Of a stretch of 64,000 nt of DNA, positions 23,453-33,888 are shown in pieces. The position numbers were made by a program, and so were the translations under genes. The DNA comes from Neodidymelliopsis sp. IMI 364377. Its lineage: Eukaryota; Ascomycota; Dothideomycetes; Pleosporales; Didymellaceae. How positions within the stretch are numbered: position 1 is the first letter of the stretch; each line of letters opens with the position of its first letter. Location of the stretch: positions 1 through 64,000 of the forward strand of contig JAPEUT010000015.1 of the NCBI GenBank assembly GCA_027946375.1. The letters run 5' to 3'. The notes under the pieces were generated by a model. It worked only from the letters and a program-made list of their open reading frames with translations, was not told the DNA's origin and made no database searches.

Positions 23453-24008
23453 GCGGTGGACTTGTTCACGACAGAGATCTAGTCACGAAGAACAGAACTG
23501 CCCAAAATTTCATACCCATCCTACACATAGTGACGTGGCAATTATGTGATATTCTTGTCGCCTGATACGTGTTTGCCCACCCCTGTATGCACAAGTATCC
23601 GTGGAGCTGCGCATAAACTGTTGGAGAACACGCGTACCTGTGGCTGTTGAACAAACCCAGCGCCAGCTTCTGTTGCGTAGGTTCCGCAGTTCGCAATCGA
23701 AGACCATTAGAGCGTAGCGATTGTTATCTCCCAGACACAGTGAACAGATTTTCACATGTCAAATCCCTAGTGTTTACGCTGCTTCGTGAAGATTCGCTGC
23801 GCGACTTGTGCGGAAGTCGCCACACGTGGCTGTAACATGCGGGGCGGAGTAGCGACGTCATCAGCCTCGATCCCTCTTTCCATATGAAGACCCCGCTACG
23901 CCAAACATCGTTTCCTCCTGCTTAAATACTCCTTTGATCTTCTATTACCTTGAATCAACCAATACAACTCTTTTCACTTACCTTCCACAACACAACACAT
24001 ACTTCACA
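23453..24008. other. Intergenic / promoter of Vip1-like gene
   Basis: No gene is seen. Near the downstream gene are a CRE-like half site (GACGTCA, about 23852) and a TATA-like TTAAATA (about 23922). The leader just before the ATG is A/C-rich (CACAACACAAC...). Confidence 0.45.
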
Positions 24009-25016
24009 ATGGCTTCCACTGTTCACGTTGAGAACATCAGCACGAAGACGAGCGAGGACGAGATTAAGTCCTTCTTCAGCTTCTGTGGCAAGATCCAAGA
24101 TATCTCTGTCAAGTCCACCGGCAATGACACACAGTCCGCGTCCGTCACCTTCGAGAAGGCAGCCGCTGCTAAGACCGCACTCCTCCTCGACAGCACACAG
24201 TTGGGTCCCAACTCGGTCCACGTAAAGTCTGCACAGTCAGGCGACGAGGCTGCCAGCGAGAAGGCTGCAGCCGAGGACAACGACCACGGTGACCACATTG
24301 AGCAGGAGCAGAAGCCTCGCGCACGCATCATCGCCGAATACCTTGCTCACGGCTACGCTATTTCCGACAAGGCGATTGAGAGCGCCCTTGCTGCAGACAA
24401 GAAGAACGGCTACAGCACCAAGTTCCTCAACACCATCCAGAACTTCGACTCGAAGACACAAGCTTCGCAAAAGGCGCAGGTTGTTGATCAGAAGCTCGGC
24501 CTCTCCAACAAGGCGCTGGGTGCGTGGGCAGGTCTGACCAGCTACTTCGACAAGGCTCAGAGCACACCTACAGGCCAGAAGTTGAGGGCTTTCTACGACC
24601 AGGGCAACAAGACCGTCATGGACGTCCACAACGAGGCCCGCCACCTGGCTGACCTCAAGAAGGGAGGCAACGGCAGCAAGCCTTCCGCTGCGCAGGCAGA
24701 TGTCCACGGTGTTGGTGACGGCAAGACTCAGTGCAACTGTGGTTCTGAAGCTGGCAAGTGTCCATGCCCCGAGGGCCAGTGTGCTTGCTCTGGGTGCGCG
24801 AAGGCAGACAATGGCGGCAAGCCTAGCGTAGAGGAGGCCAACGTCCACGAGGTCGGCAACGGCAAGACCCAGTGCAATTGCGGTTCCGTGTCTGGCAAGT
24901 GCCCATGCCCCGAGGGTAAGTGTGCCTGCTCAGGCTGCGCAAAGGACACCACGAGCTCCAGCACTGAGAAGACAAGTGATGCTTCTTACGCTGCTGTCGC
25001 CGACCCCAAGCAGTAG
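24009..25016 (+). CDS. Vip1-like RRM protein with two C-terminal metallothionein-like repeats
   Basis: A single exon encodes 335 aa. Residues ~4-75 form an RRM of the S. pombe Vip1 type (VHVENISTKTSEDEIKSFF, then FCGKIQDISVK and KTALLLDSTQLG). Residues ~100-220 contain the conserved middle region of this family (ARIIAEYLAHGYAISDKAI, LSNKALGAWAGLTSYFDKA). The C-terminus is unusual: two tandem 47-residue-period units each hold seven cysteines in the spacing CxC-x6-CxC-x4-CxC-x2-C (Cys 242-263 and 289-310), closely resembling a metallothionein. The start is set by the RRM and an A/C-rich leader. The RRM suggests RNA or protein binding; the cysteine repeats suggest soft-metal binding (Cu, Zn or Cd). 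The combined function is not known to me. Confidence 0.9.
   Translation: MASTVHVENISTKTSEDEIKSFFSFCGKIQDISVKSTGNDTQSASVTFEKAAAAKTALLLDSTQLGPNSVHVKSAQSGDEAASEKAAAEDNDHGDHIEQEQKPRARIIAEYLAHGYAISDKAIESALAADKKNGYSTKFLNTIQNFDSKTQASQKAQVVDQKLGLSNKALGAWAGLTSYFDKAQSTPTGQKLRAFYDQGNKTVMDVHNEARHLADLKKGGNGSKPSAAQADVHGVGDGKTQCNCGSEAGKCPCPEGQCACSGCAKADNGGKPSVEEANVHEVGNGKTQCNCGSVSGKCPCPEGKCACSGCAKDTTSSSTEKTSDASYAAVADPKQ
24678..24944 (+). repeat. Tandem cysteine-rich (metallothionein-like) protein repeat
   Basis: Unit 1 spans 24678-24803 (residues 224-265) and unit 2 24819-24944 (residues 271-312). Over 42 aligned residues 33 are identical, with all seven cysteines conserved. The shared core is GKTQCNCGS, then GKCPCPEG, then CACSGCAK. 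Confidence 0.9.
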
Positions 25017-25850
25017 ATGAGTCCGAACTGGATTGGAGGATCAACGAGCGACGATTTCTTTTTTGTTTCTGGGCAACTAAAGTACAAGCCCTGGCGCCGA
25101 TGAAATCATGGAGTTGGCGCCGATGAATGACGAGCAGAGATATCCCGTAGTCTGGCACTAAAACTGATACTTTCATGTTTATATACTTGTTTCAGTGTCC
25201 ATGCATGGTGCTCAACCCTGCAGATGAATAACTCTGCAGATGAATACGAATGACTTACAGCTATGCTTGCTACCCAAGCAACACAGCAATCACGCAAAAG
25301 CCGATGAAGTTTTGCTGTCACTGCGACGAACGCTGTGTCTTAACGTGATGATACAAGCCTACCACCGATGTCGGCGCTACAGTCTACATACCATGTCGCA
25401 GGTCCAGTCTTTGTAAGCTAAAGGTACGGGTGTGACGTCGGCAAGCACTGAGACAAATGCTACAACAGCAACAAACCTTAAGCTTGAAATAGAGGCAAAA
25501 GCAACGCAGCAGATATCAGGAGGCGACAAGGCGAAGCAGCATGTGCAGCCGGATATCCATTAGCTTTGTCTGGAGTTAGTCAGTGATTGCAAACTTCCGA
25601 TTGCTTGCTCGCTCTCTGCGTCATTGCTTCTAGAACTTCCCCACTACTTTTTCCCACCTTCACCCATATTAAGTATCCTGTAGAAGTTACCACAACTGCA
25701 CTGTGAAGCGAGTTCTTTCAGCTCTTAGCGCTCTTTTACATTGCCATCAGCCTTGACAACGCATAAGTAGCGCCGTGCAGCTGTAGCGCCGCATTACCTT
25801 CTCAGGCAACACAGCGACTCCTCCACCACAACACCACACCAACCGTCACG
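25017..25850. other. Intergenic region
   Basis: This contains the 3' end of the Vip1-like gene and the promoter/leader of the E2 gene. A near-repeat GGCGCCGATGAA occurs twice around 25092 and 25116. No gene is seen. Confidence 0.45.
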
Positions 25851-26431
25851 ATGAGCACAGGAGCAAAGAAGAGGATCATGAAGGTAAGAGTGTTGTGCGC
25901 CGTGCTAGTAAGGTAGAAGCATACTAACGCTGGGACAGGAGTATGGCGAGTGTATGGCGGATATGCCCGCCGGCATGAAGATCAACTTCGATGAGCAGAA
26001 CATGACGAAGTGGGAAGTCTTGATGGACGGACCTGACCAATCTGTGTACGCAGTATGTATATTTTGATCACGCACTCGGTTGCAGTGTAAGGTGAGGCGA
26101 AGCTGACGTTGCGCAGGGCGGACATTTCAAGCTTGAGATCACATTCCCCAACGAGTACCCGTTCAAGCCGCCCGTCGTTTCGTTCCGCACCAAGATCTAC
26201 CACCCCAACGTTAGCAACGACGACAAGGGCTCCATGTGCCTGGGCCTGCTGCGTGCTGATGAGTGGAAGCCGCCGAACAAGGTTGTCTCGGTGCTTCGCC
26301 TCATTCAGACGCTCCTCATCGAGCCCAACCCGGACGATGCTATCGAGCCGTCAATTGCCAACGAATACAGGGAGAACCGCAAGGAGTTTGAGAAGAATGC
26401 GAAGGACTGGATCAAGCGCTACGCAAAGTGA
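25851..26431 (+). CDS. Ubiquitin-conjugating enzyme E2 (Ubc14/UBE2L3-like)
   Basis: Exons 25851-25883, 25939-26052 and 26117-26431 give 153 aa, the normal size of a bare UBC fold. The first intron has a textbook ACTAAC branch point. The HPN tripeptide is at residues 78-80 and the catalytic cysteine at 90 (GSMCLGLL). The conserved PNEYPFKPP loop and a C-terminal helix (EYRENRKEFEKNAKDWIKRY) are present. The DEWKPPNKV segment after the catalytic site and the overall sequence resemble S. pombe Ubc14 and metazoan UBE2L3 more than Ubc4/5. It takes ubiquitin from E1 and passes it to substrates through an E3. The subfamily call is by eye. Confidence 0.92.
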
Positions 26432-28078
26432 GGAAGATGTCACGCGACAACAACGGCTAGGGACTCTGGGGTATTGCGCCCTCATCCGATACACTGCATT
26501 TGGGGCGTTTGGCGAAGCTTGCATTTTGCTAGCAGAGGACACGATTGTGATGATGGCATCGACGATGGGATCGGTAACGGGGAAGAGCAAGCAATGTCAT
26601 CACATACGTAGCATGTATGGTATACCAACCTACGATACTCGATTCATGATGTGCAAAATCTCCGAGCCGCAGGCAAAGTACGATGTGGTTGCCCATTCGG
26701 ACACGTTGGCCGGGGAAGGGATGGGCCGATGAATGGATGCATTATTCACGTCTCGACATGTCGTCATGAGCAAATTCCTCAGCCGCGGTGTGTAGGCAGA
26801 TGCTGACAGCGAAATGAGAGGGCCAGGATGGACTCGTTACCAGGGCTTCGAGAACACATTGTGACGTACCCACGGCCCCAGCGGAGAATGCTGACGGCGG
26901 GAGAACTGGTCGCAAAAACACCCATGTGCTTCTTGAAGTCAGTTGGCCAGGGGTGCTCGGACTGCAGCGCTGGCACTGCTGGCAGTGGCAATCTAACGAG
27001 TCAGGGCGGCGCCGAAGGACGTCTCAGTAGGCGGAAGCAGAGAAAGCAGAGGAAGCAGAGAAGACGGACAGAGGCAGAGGCAATAGAGGCACACGTGCTG
27101 CACAGACGACAGACGAGAGGCGCGCGTGTCAGACAGCAACGGGGTGGTGGTGAAGCAATCAGCTTGAAGCGAAAGGTACACAATAGCATGTAGCATTCCC
27201 TGCCAATTGGAAACAGCGGACGGGCAACCAGGATAGCCAGGATATGCAGGGCCCCCACTGCCAGCAACGGCGCCAATCTCGGTAGAGGGCGGCCGCTTGC
27301 TCGACGCGCCGGATTGGCTGCAGCGGGCTGCTTTCTGCTGCTTTGTGCTGCTTCTGGCTGCCCTGAGCTGCGCTGGGCTGGGCTGGGCTGCGCTTGCACG
27401 CGTGCAGGTCGCGGCGGCAGACGGTCGAAAACGTCAAGGCAGCGCTTGAGCCTCTGTCGACCCACTGCCAGACGGGGATGCGGAAGCCGACCTTGGCCTG
27501 AGATGCGCTGCAGCACTGACTGCTTGCACGACCAGGCTGGCGGGACTATTCATGCTGCTGCTGCTGCTGTTCTTGTTAGGGACTGCTGTTGCTGCTGCAT
27601 CTGCTCCAGTCTCTGCGACGCCTCTCCCTCCACCACCGTCTGGCCAGCTCCAGCCCCAGCACAGTGCACACTGCCGACGCGCTGCACACACAAACGCACA
27701 CATTGTCGCCCAGCACGCGGTCTGACACACAGATATAGACACACACCACGCTCCTTAGCCCCTTCGCGCTCTCCTTTACCCGCCAGTTCTTGCCTGCGGC
27801 CCGCCGACGTCCGGATAGTGTGCTCTGCAGTAGTTGCTTCATAGTGCTTTTTGAGTTTCAGACACGGCACCACCTGCCACGCCTACCACGCCCACCACGC
27901 CCACCACGCCCACACTGCCTACCACCACCGGCAACACCAGCACTCTCGCACTCCAGCACCGTCAACAAACCGTCCCTCCCTCTCTCCCTCGATAATGTGT
28001 CCGCCGCAAGCCATCTCAACCACGCTCCCTTCGTTCCCGCTCGAATGAGCACCCCTGCGCGCTACCTCGTCCGCCGCT
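26432..28078. other. Intergenic with GC-rich low-complexity leader
   Basis: About 1.6 kb contain no supported gene. Low-complexity tracts include GCTGG repeats (27355-27395), CTG/GTT repeats (27551-27600) and CCACGCCCA units (27877-27915). The distal part probably makes up a long 5' leader of the TBC gene. Confidence 0.45.
27877..27915. repeat. CCACGCCCA minisatellite in the TBC gene leader
   Basis: Four to five copies of a 9-bp CCACGCCYA unit lie about 165-200 bp before the start codon of the TBC protein. Confidence 0.65.
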
Positions 28079-31000
28079 ATGGCTGACGCCCTTTACCGCA
28101 CCGGCACTACTACCTCGACCTGGACCACCACTCCGACCGACGACGTCTCCAGCAGCAGCCCCTTCGACGCTGCCACCCCCTCGCGCCTCCAGTATCTGGC
28201 CTACGCGCCGCCGAGCTGCGACACACCGCCTGCCTCTCCCCCGCCGCGGGACCCATACTATGCTGTCAAAAGAGCTGGACTAGGTGCAAAGAGAGGACTA
28301 CTGCCCGTGCAATTGAGCATGGACACTGCCGTCTCCCCCGCCTACGAGCGCCGCGCCTACAGCCCGGCTCCCTCGGAGAGCCCCACCCTGCAGTCTGTCG
28401 CCCTACCTTCCCCCAAGTTCCCTCCCCCACGACAGCGAGCTCCCTCGTTGCTCCGCCATGCCGCTGTATCCTCGCCCCAGTACGCACAATTCCCTCGAGC
28501 AGACCACGCCGGAGCCTCCCCCGTCATGGCCCCTCTCATGATGCGCGATGGCAATGGGCCCGCCTCGCCTGACCTCCGCGCCATATTCAATCCCCTCGCC
28601 AGCAACCCACCCACATCGAGCGGCCCGCAATGGGACTCGCCTTCAGAAGACGTCTCTGGCGCCGTATCGCCCATCAGAGCCCGTGGATACACTAGCTCAT
28701 CACAAGCCTCTTTCTTCCCCACTCCACCCTTACGCTCCGTAACGTCGATTCCCGATTATGGCCAGTACCGCAATGGCGAGCGCTCGAACCTGTCAGGCAC
28801 CTACAAGCCAAATCGAGGAGTCCCCAACTGGTCGCACTCCGACTACTATCCTCCACCTCCGATTCGTCAGCTGCGCGAAGAGCCTCGCTTTAGCTCGAGA
28901 TCAGGCAGGACAAACACTTCTTCGAGCGTCATAGAAGCTAGCAGCACAGAGCGCAGCAGCATAGTAACTGCGCGCAGTTCTGTAGCTAGCGACCGTCAGA
29001 ACAGCATCTACTCGAGAGACCAATCGAGAGACCGTTTGCGTGACCGCGACGATTCGCCAGAGACCATACAAACATCCGAGGTTGCCGAGGAGGACGAAGA
29101 AGACCTGGATCAGTTCAGCGCCGTGGACGATGTCATCGACGCATACTGCTATGATGAAGATGACCGTGACTACTCAATGGTTGAGAACAACGCGGGTGAC
29201 CCTTCGCCCATGGCTCTGGACATGGAGCCACCTGAGCTATCGCAGACGCCTTCTCGCGATCTAGACTCACTGTCTTCGTTCCAATCGTCCGAGAACCTCA
29301 AGCAGTGGGATCAATCACCAGCGTCTCCGCTGAATGAAGGTATTAAAAAGGCTGGAATCAGGAAACATCGCCTGTCTATTCGGCCACCTTCTGCGACTGA
29401 TACCTCAGACGTGAGTCTTCTCGACGACGATACACAAGGCGGAGCAGTTGGGCACGCAGACCTCAAACCACACTATCTGCCTCCAGTACAGGTGAGCCCT
29501 TTCCAGGCTCAATACACGCCACGAACGATCGAGGCTGTTACAGCCTTGACCAACAAAAAGAAGTCGGATGAACGCCAGCGATCGAGTGAGGAGTTGCCTC
29601 GGCGCATATCCATGACACTGCAAGCATTGTCGCTCGGTGCCCCTAGTTCGATAGTACACGCCCCAGAAGACGGACTTCTCGCCAGAGTTCCGAGCGCAAA
29701 GCGAGCGCAAATGTCCGAGATACATCGTGAGATTGCTGCTCTCCCACGACTACCCATGAACAAGTCACGTATGTCACGTCGAGATTGGGCAGACATCGAG
29801 GCCTACTCGAACAGGCACTCGAAGAGACCCAGCACGTCTCGATTGCCCTCCACGGACTCGATTCAGAAGCTGGACGGTGGTCTGCAGTCACCATCACTGC
29901 AAAAATCTCAGCCACTACCGGAAGTCGACGAAGACGAGGCAATTCCGCGTCGAGCGTCAACAAGTGTCTACGACCGAAAGAGTGGCTTTGGCTTGGATTC
30001 CTTCTTGAAGGGAAATAAGACTGAGGCACAACGCACAGCTGCACCTCAAAACGGGCACGCACCAGCAGCCGCCCCCTCTGTGCGAAAGATGGCGAGCCCA
30101 GCGGAGCGTGATCGCTATGGTTTCAAGAAGGCTTCTTTGAACATCAGCGTACAAGAACACAATGCTTGGGCGAGTCGATACGAAGAGCATATCAATCGTC
30201 GACGAAACAAGTGGATTGCGTTGATGACGAAGCAAGGGCTCTCGACCACCGATCCTACCAAGTTCCCCGAGATGAACGAAAAGGTAAAGCGTTATGCTCG
30301 CAAAGGCTATCCTCCTGAATGGCGAGGAGCTATGTGGTGGTACTATTCTGGTGGCCAGCACACGATCAAGCAACGAGAGATGGTTGGCTTGTATGCTTCA
30401 CTAGCAGCACGAGTCAAGAGCAATGAGCTGAACAAGGACGACAAAGACGCTATCGAGCGTGACTTGGACCGCACCTTCCCTGACAACATTCACTTCCGTC
30501 CTGAGCCAGCCACTGATCTGCTCGATGGAGAATCCGACGATGAGCCTGCTCTCATTCAGGATCTGCGCGAGGTGCTGTCTTGCTTTGCCCTCAACAATCC
30601 CAGCATCGGCTACTGTCAATCCCTCAACTTCATTGCAGGTCTGCTTCTCCTCTTCCTCAAGCAAGACAAAGAAAAGGTCTTTGTCCTTCTCACCATCATC
30701 ACACAAAACCACCTCCCAGGCGCCCATGCTCGCAGTCTCGCAAATACTGAGGTCAATGTCCTCATGATGCTTGTCAAGGATTACCTCCCAAAGGTTTGGG
30801 CATCGATCAATGACACAGATCTCATTAACAGTGGCGCTGGCTCTCACGCCCATCCAAACTCCAAGTTTCACCGTCAGCCCACTGTCGCCCTCTCATGCAC
30901 TTCCTGGTTCATGTCGCTCTTTGTCGGTGTATTGCCCATCGAAACTGTACTCCGTGTTTGGGACGCATTCCTCTATGAAGGGCCTCGTGCCCTGTACCGT

Positions 31001-31387
31001 TACGCTCTTGCCATCTTCAAACTTGGCGAACCTGAGATTCGCAAGTACCGCCCTGGCGATGGGGAGCTCTTTATGCTTGTTCAGAATCTGCCTCGGACGT
31101 GTATCGATCCAAATGTCCTTCACGACTTTGCGTTTGTAAAGAAAGGGTTCGGCAGTCTAAGTCAAGGCGTTATCGATCAGAAGAGGCTATTTTGGCGAGA
31201 GCAAAACAAAACTATCGCACATCAAAACTCTGTCAAGAGCGCGAGGCAAAACCAGAACCAGGATCAGAGTCTAGGCGTGCCGACGCAGAAGCAGGACGGG
31301 GAGGACACAGACGCAGAGAGCGTAAGGAGGACGATGGGTGGACTTAGGAGAAAGGCGTCAAGACGCTTCCGAAGAATGAGAAGTTAG
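28079..31387 (+). CDS. TBC-domain Rab GTPase-activating protein
   Basis: A single uninterrupted exon encodes 1102 aa. Residues 1-690 are disordered and Ser/Pro/Arg-rich with several acidic patches. The TBC domain runs from about 740 to 1010. It begins GYPPEWRGAMWWYYSGG and holds the arginine-finger motif IERDLDRTFPDN near residue 797 and the glutamine-finger motif GYCQSLNFIAGLLLL near 845. It ends with VWDAFLYEGPRALYRYAL. Both catalytic residues are present, so GAP activity is expected. The architecture (long N-terminal region, one TBC domain, basic tail KASRRFRRMRS) resembles Gyp-type regulators of exocytic or endocytic Rabs; the exact Rab target cannot be read from sequence. Confidence 0.9.
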   Translation: MADALYRTGTTTSTWTTTPTDDVSSSSPFDAATPSRLQYLAYAPPSCDTPPASPPPRDPYYAVKRAGLGAKRGLLPVQLSMDTAVSPAYERRAYSPAPSESPTLQSVALPSPKFPPPRQRAPSLLRHAAVSSPQYAQFPRADHAGASPVMAPLMMRDGNGPASPDLRAIFNPLASNPPTSSGPQWDSPSEDVSGAVSPIRARGYTSSSQASFFPTPPLRSVTSIPDYGQYRNGERSNLSGTYKPNRGVPNWSHSDYYPPPPIRQLREEPRFSSRSGRTNTSSSVIEASSTERSSIVTARSSVASDRQNSIYSRDQSRDRLRDRDDSPETIQTSEVAEEDEEDLDQFSAVDDVIDAYCYDEDDRDYSMVENNAGDPSPMALDMEPPELSQTPSRDLDSLSSFQSSENLKQWDQSPASPLNEGIKKAGIRKHRLSIRPPSATDTSDVSLLDDDTQGGAVGHADLKPHYLPPVQVSPFQAQYTPRTIEAVTALTNKKKSDERQRSSEELPRRISMTLQALSLGAPSSIVHAPEDGLLARVPSAKRAQMSEIHREIAALPRLPMNKSRMSRRDWADIEAYSNRHSKRPSTSRLPSTDSIQKLDGGLQSPSLQKSQPLPEVDEDEAIPRRASTSVYDRKSGFGLDSFLKGNKTEAQRTAAPQNGHAPAAAPSVRKMASPAERDRYGFKKASLNISVQEHNAWASRYEEHINRRRNKWIALMTKQGLSTTDPTKFPEMNEKVKRYARKGYPPEWRGAMWWYYSGGQHTIKQREMVGLYASLAARVKSNELNKDDKDAIERDLDRTFPDNIHFRPEPATDLLDGESDDEPALIQDLREVLSCFALNNPSIGYCQSLNFIAGLLLLFLKQDKEKVFVLLTIITQNHLPGAHARSLANTEVNVLMMLVKDYLPKVWASINDTDLINSGAGSHAHPNSKFHRQPTVALSCTSWFMSLFVGVLPIETVLRVWDAFLYEGPRALYRYALAIFKLGEPEIRKYRPGDGELFMLVQNLPRTCIDPNVLHDFAFVKKGFGSLSQGVIDQKRLFWREQNKTIAHQNSVKSARQNQNQDQSLGVPTQKQDGEDTDAESVRRTMGGLRRKASRRFRRMRS

Positions 31388-32240
31388 GCAACTTCCAAAA
31401 CCACAACCACACAGTACAGCACAGCACAGCACTGCAACTTTCCTTGTAATTTTCCAACTGGCGACAGGCGTTCAGCATACAGCATACATACAGGGGGAAG
31501 GCACCCAGGCGTACAAAAAAAGGTACTTTGTCATTCTTGTATAATAATTACCATATACCCCCTTTGTGTGGAGACAGGGAATGGGAAACACCTAGAGCAA
31601 TCGGGCGACTAAAGACAATAGGTGGTCAGGATGGAAGGGAAGGACTGGATACTGGGTACCTAATGATACACGATTCATGACCTCGGAGAAAACCATCATC
31701 CCAATAGACTGTGCAAACGGCAATGTGATGTGGTGTCGTACTATCTTGTCTGTATCGCAGTTGCTATTCCCTATTAGTGCCTTAGCATCGGTTATCCGGG
31801 TATGGACTCCTCGCGAGGGGGACAGGACGGGGTTTCTTGACTGCAGTCGGTGCCTTGGATTTGTTGTCTTGCTGGGTGTGAGGAAGTTGTGGCGTGCTGG
31901 CTTTGCGATGTGTCTTGGAGCTCAAAGATAAACATGGTTGATCAATCAGGCAGATGCTTGAGTGGAGTCCCAGGCCAGTCGATCTTGCCAGTCGAGCTTG
32001 CCCAACCGTGGGCCTCACCTTCACTAACCATGATTCCCACGTACACTTATTGCACTTACCCACTTCACCTACGCAGTGAAGACTGGCTCATTGCAAAAAC
32101 CTATGGTCAACTGCAAATTCTCATTTAAGTTGCGACACTCTCTCTTTCTTGCATAGTGCTCTCCTCTCAACTTTACCTACGGTACTCGTACTTTGAATTG
32201 GTTCACAACACCAACCGGGCTTTCCTTAAACACAATCACG
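31388..32240. other. Intergenic region
   Basis: This holds 3' sequence of the TBC gene (with CAGCA repeats near 31410-31435) and the promoter of the DUF3669 gene. No gene is seen. Confidence 0.45.
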
Positions 32241-33449
32241 ATGCCAGATCGTCGCAAAGAATTGCGTACAGGTGATTCAACAGCATCTGCGACGTCAATG
32301 ACCGACTCGCTGCGCAATCTCACTATGGACAGCTGGAACGCGGGTACCTACCTCTTCAGTGACTCGGAGCTTGAGAAAGCAACGCCTGAGTATATTCTCG
32401 GTCGAATTTTGTCTACGAACTCGGCACTGTCAATAAAGTCATCACTGGCGGAAACGAATCAACGCGCGCGAGACGACGAGTCACTGCAGACATTCGCCTC
32501 TGTAGGAGCAGGACAGTGTGGCACGATATACGCACTCAAGGGCACAACCGCGGTCATCAAACTTCCCAATTCGCTCGAAAAGTCGGATGAACTTTTCAAC
32601 GACTTCAAGTGTCACAACATGGTGCACAATGCTTTTCAAGGGGTATCTGTCACACTGCGCATCCATGTCAATGTGCCTGCACTCAAGTTGTGGGTGGCTC
32701 CCTCGAGCGATCACTTCTGGAACAAGAACACTGCACTATTCCACAAAGACATTCACGTACCCGACTACGGTCTGGTATCTGAGCGTATCTATCCAGTGCC
32801 ATACCCCGTGCGCTGCGCTCTGGTGGATGCATTCGCCCCGAAAGCAGTCAAGGAGCGCAAGAACGACTTCCTCAGCATACGAAAAAATAAAGATTGCCTC
32901 ATCCGCATCTATCTTGGCCGCCGTAACGATGATGCTCCACCTGTACAAGCCGAGAGATTCCATCTGCGCAATTTCCCCTTGCACATCAACGAAATGGAAG
33001 GCCTCAAGCTCGAGACGTCATATTACGCCAGGCTGATGGCGCAGGCCCTCGCAATCCTGCACTGGCGCGCTCATCTTGATGCAAATGATGTCGAGTTCGT
33101 CTTCGGTAGCTCGCCACAATGCACCCAGCTGCCTACAGATCAGGACATGTCGACAGTCGACAAAGACTCTGCCGCGTCGCTATTCGTGTCGGACTTCCAA
33201 CACCGCACCATCTCCGTATGGCTTCTAGATTTTAATATGTGTCAAACCTTCACTAGAGACAACGCAGGATTAAAGAAACTTGTTGACGCATTCTACTGGA
33301 ACGACCCGTACTATCCGCGTCCCTCGTCGAGCAACTCAAAAGACAAGGAGTTGTGGAAGGTCTTCGCCACGTATTATATGCAAGTCAGTGCGGAGCTTGG
33401 AGAACACGACATGCCACAGGCGTTCATCAGGGCTGTTGAAGAGCAGTGA
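32241..33449 (+). CDS. DUF3669-type fungal protein (often annotated 'zinc finger protein')
   Basis: A single exon encodes 402 aa. An in-frame ATG lies 48 nt upstream, but the ATG at 32241 has better context (ACAATCACG before ATG). Motifs I associate with the fungal DUF3669 family are VGAGQCGTIYALKG, a degenerate kinase-like glycine-rich start; YARLMAQALAILHWRAHLDANDVEFV; and VWLLDFNMCQTF, which resembles a degraded kinase catalytic-loop/DFG area. No zinc-binding cysteine cluster is seen despite the usual name. The overall look is of a kinase-fold relative. This is inference, and the biological role is unknown. Confidence 0.8.
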   Translation: MPDRRKELRTGDSTASATSMTDSLRNLTMDSWNAGTYLFSDSELEKATPEYILGRILSTNSALSIKSSLAETNQRARDDESLQTFASVGAGQCGTIYALKGTTAVIKLPNSLEKSDELFNDFKCHNMVHNAFQGVSVTLRIHVNVPALKLWVAPSSDHFWNKNTALFHKDIHVPDYGLVSERIYPVPYPVRCALVDAFAPKAVKERKNDFLSIRKNKDCLIRIYLGRRNDDAPPVQAERFHLRNFPLHINEMEGLKLETSYYARLMAQALAILHWRAHLDANDVEFVFGSSPQCTQLPTDQDMSTVDKDSAASLFVSDFQHRTISVWLLDFNMCQTFTRDNAGLKKLVDAFYWNDPYYPRPSSSNSKDKELWKVFATYYMQVSAELGEHDMPQAFIRAVEEQ

Positions 33450-33769
33450 AAGAAACGTTCAGGTAACAACCTTTTCGGCTGATTTGTTCTAGAGGTGGTT
33501 TATGTGGCTACGTATCATATACGTGGTGAAGATTGAGGTTTTGTACTCGCTAAATCGACCTGGGGTCTGCTGTAGGGTTGATATGCGGCTTGCGAAGATA
33601 CGTATTCGCAGAAGCTGTCATCACAGCTACTTTCTAGAGCCTTTGTCTTCAAGTGGCATTCAATTGTTCTTTCGTAGCTGGTCAGCCAAATCTGACAGAC
33701 GAAGCACATGGTAGTCTTCTCGAATGAAAACAAATGAGGATATCATATTAAAAAATGGAACAATCTTTC
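33450..33769. other. Intergenic, upstream of 5S rRNA
   Basis: No gene is seen. An A/T-rich stretch (TATTAAAAAATGG, about 33746-33758) lies just upstream of the 5S gene and could serve as a TATA-like element for RNA polymerase III. Confidence 0.4.
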
Positions 33770-33888
33770 ACATACGACCATAGGACGTTGAAAACAAGGC
33801 TTCCCGTTCGCTCAGCCCTATTTAAGCAACGTACCGGCGGATTAGTAGTTAGGTGGGTGACCACTAGCGAATACCCGCTGTTGTATGT
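33770..33888 (+). rRNA. 5S ribosomal RNA (dispersed copy)
   Basis: About 119 nt match the fungal 5S pattern. The 5' end is ACATACGACCATAGG, the middle has GGCTTCCCGT and CGCTCAGCC, the 3' part has TTAGTAGTTAGGTGGGTGACC, and the end is GTTGTATGT. Helix I pairs ACATACGAC with GTTGTATGT. Helix II pairs ACGTTG with CAACGT, a compensated change from the GTGTGG/CCACAC I recall for Aspergillus. CGGCGG pairs with CCGCTG near the 3' side. A T run follows immediately. The maintained pairing argues for a functional gene rather than a pseudocopy. Single 5S genes scattered among protein genes are usual in filamentous ascomycetes. Confidence 0.93.

Noticed and set aside
24237..24848. 203-codon frame on minus within the Vip1-like gene
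   Set aside because: Its composition is Leu/Val/Ala-rich, typical of the antisense of a biased gene, and the plus-strand protein is clearly conserved.
27001..27516. 171-codon Arg/Pro-rich frame on minus
   Set aside because: It lies in GC-rich low-complexity sequence where open frames arise by composition.
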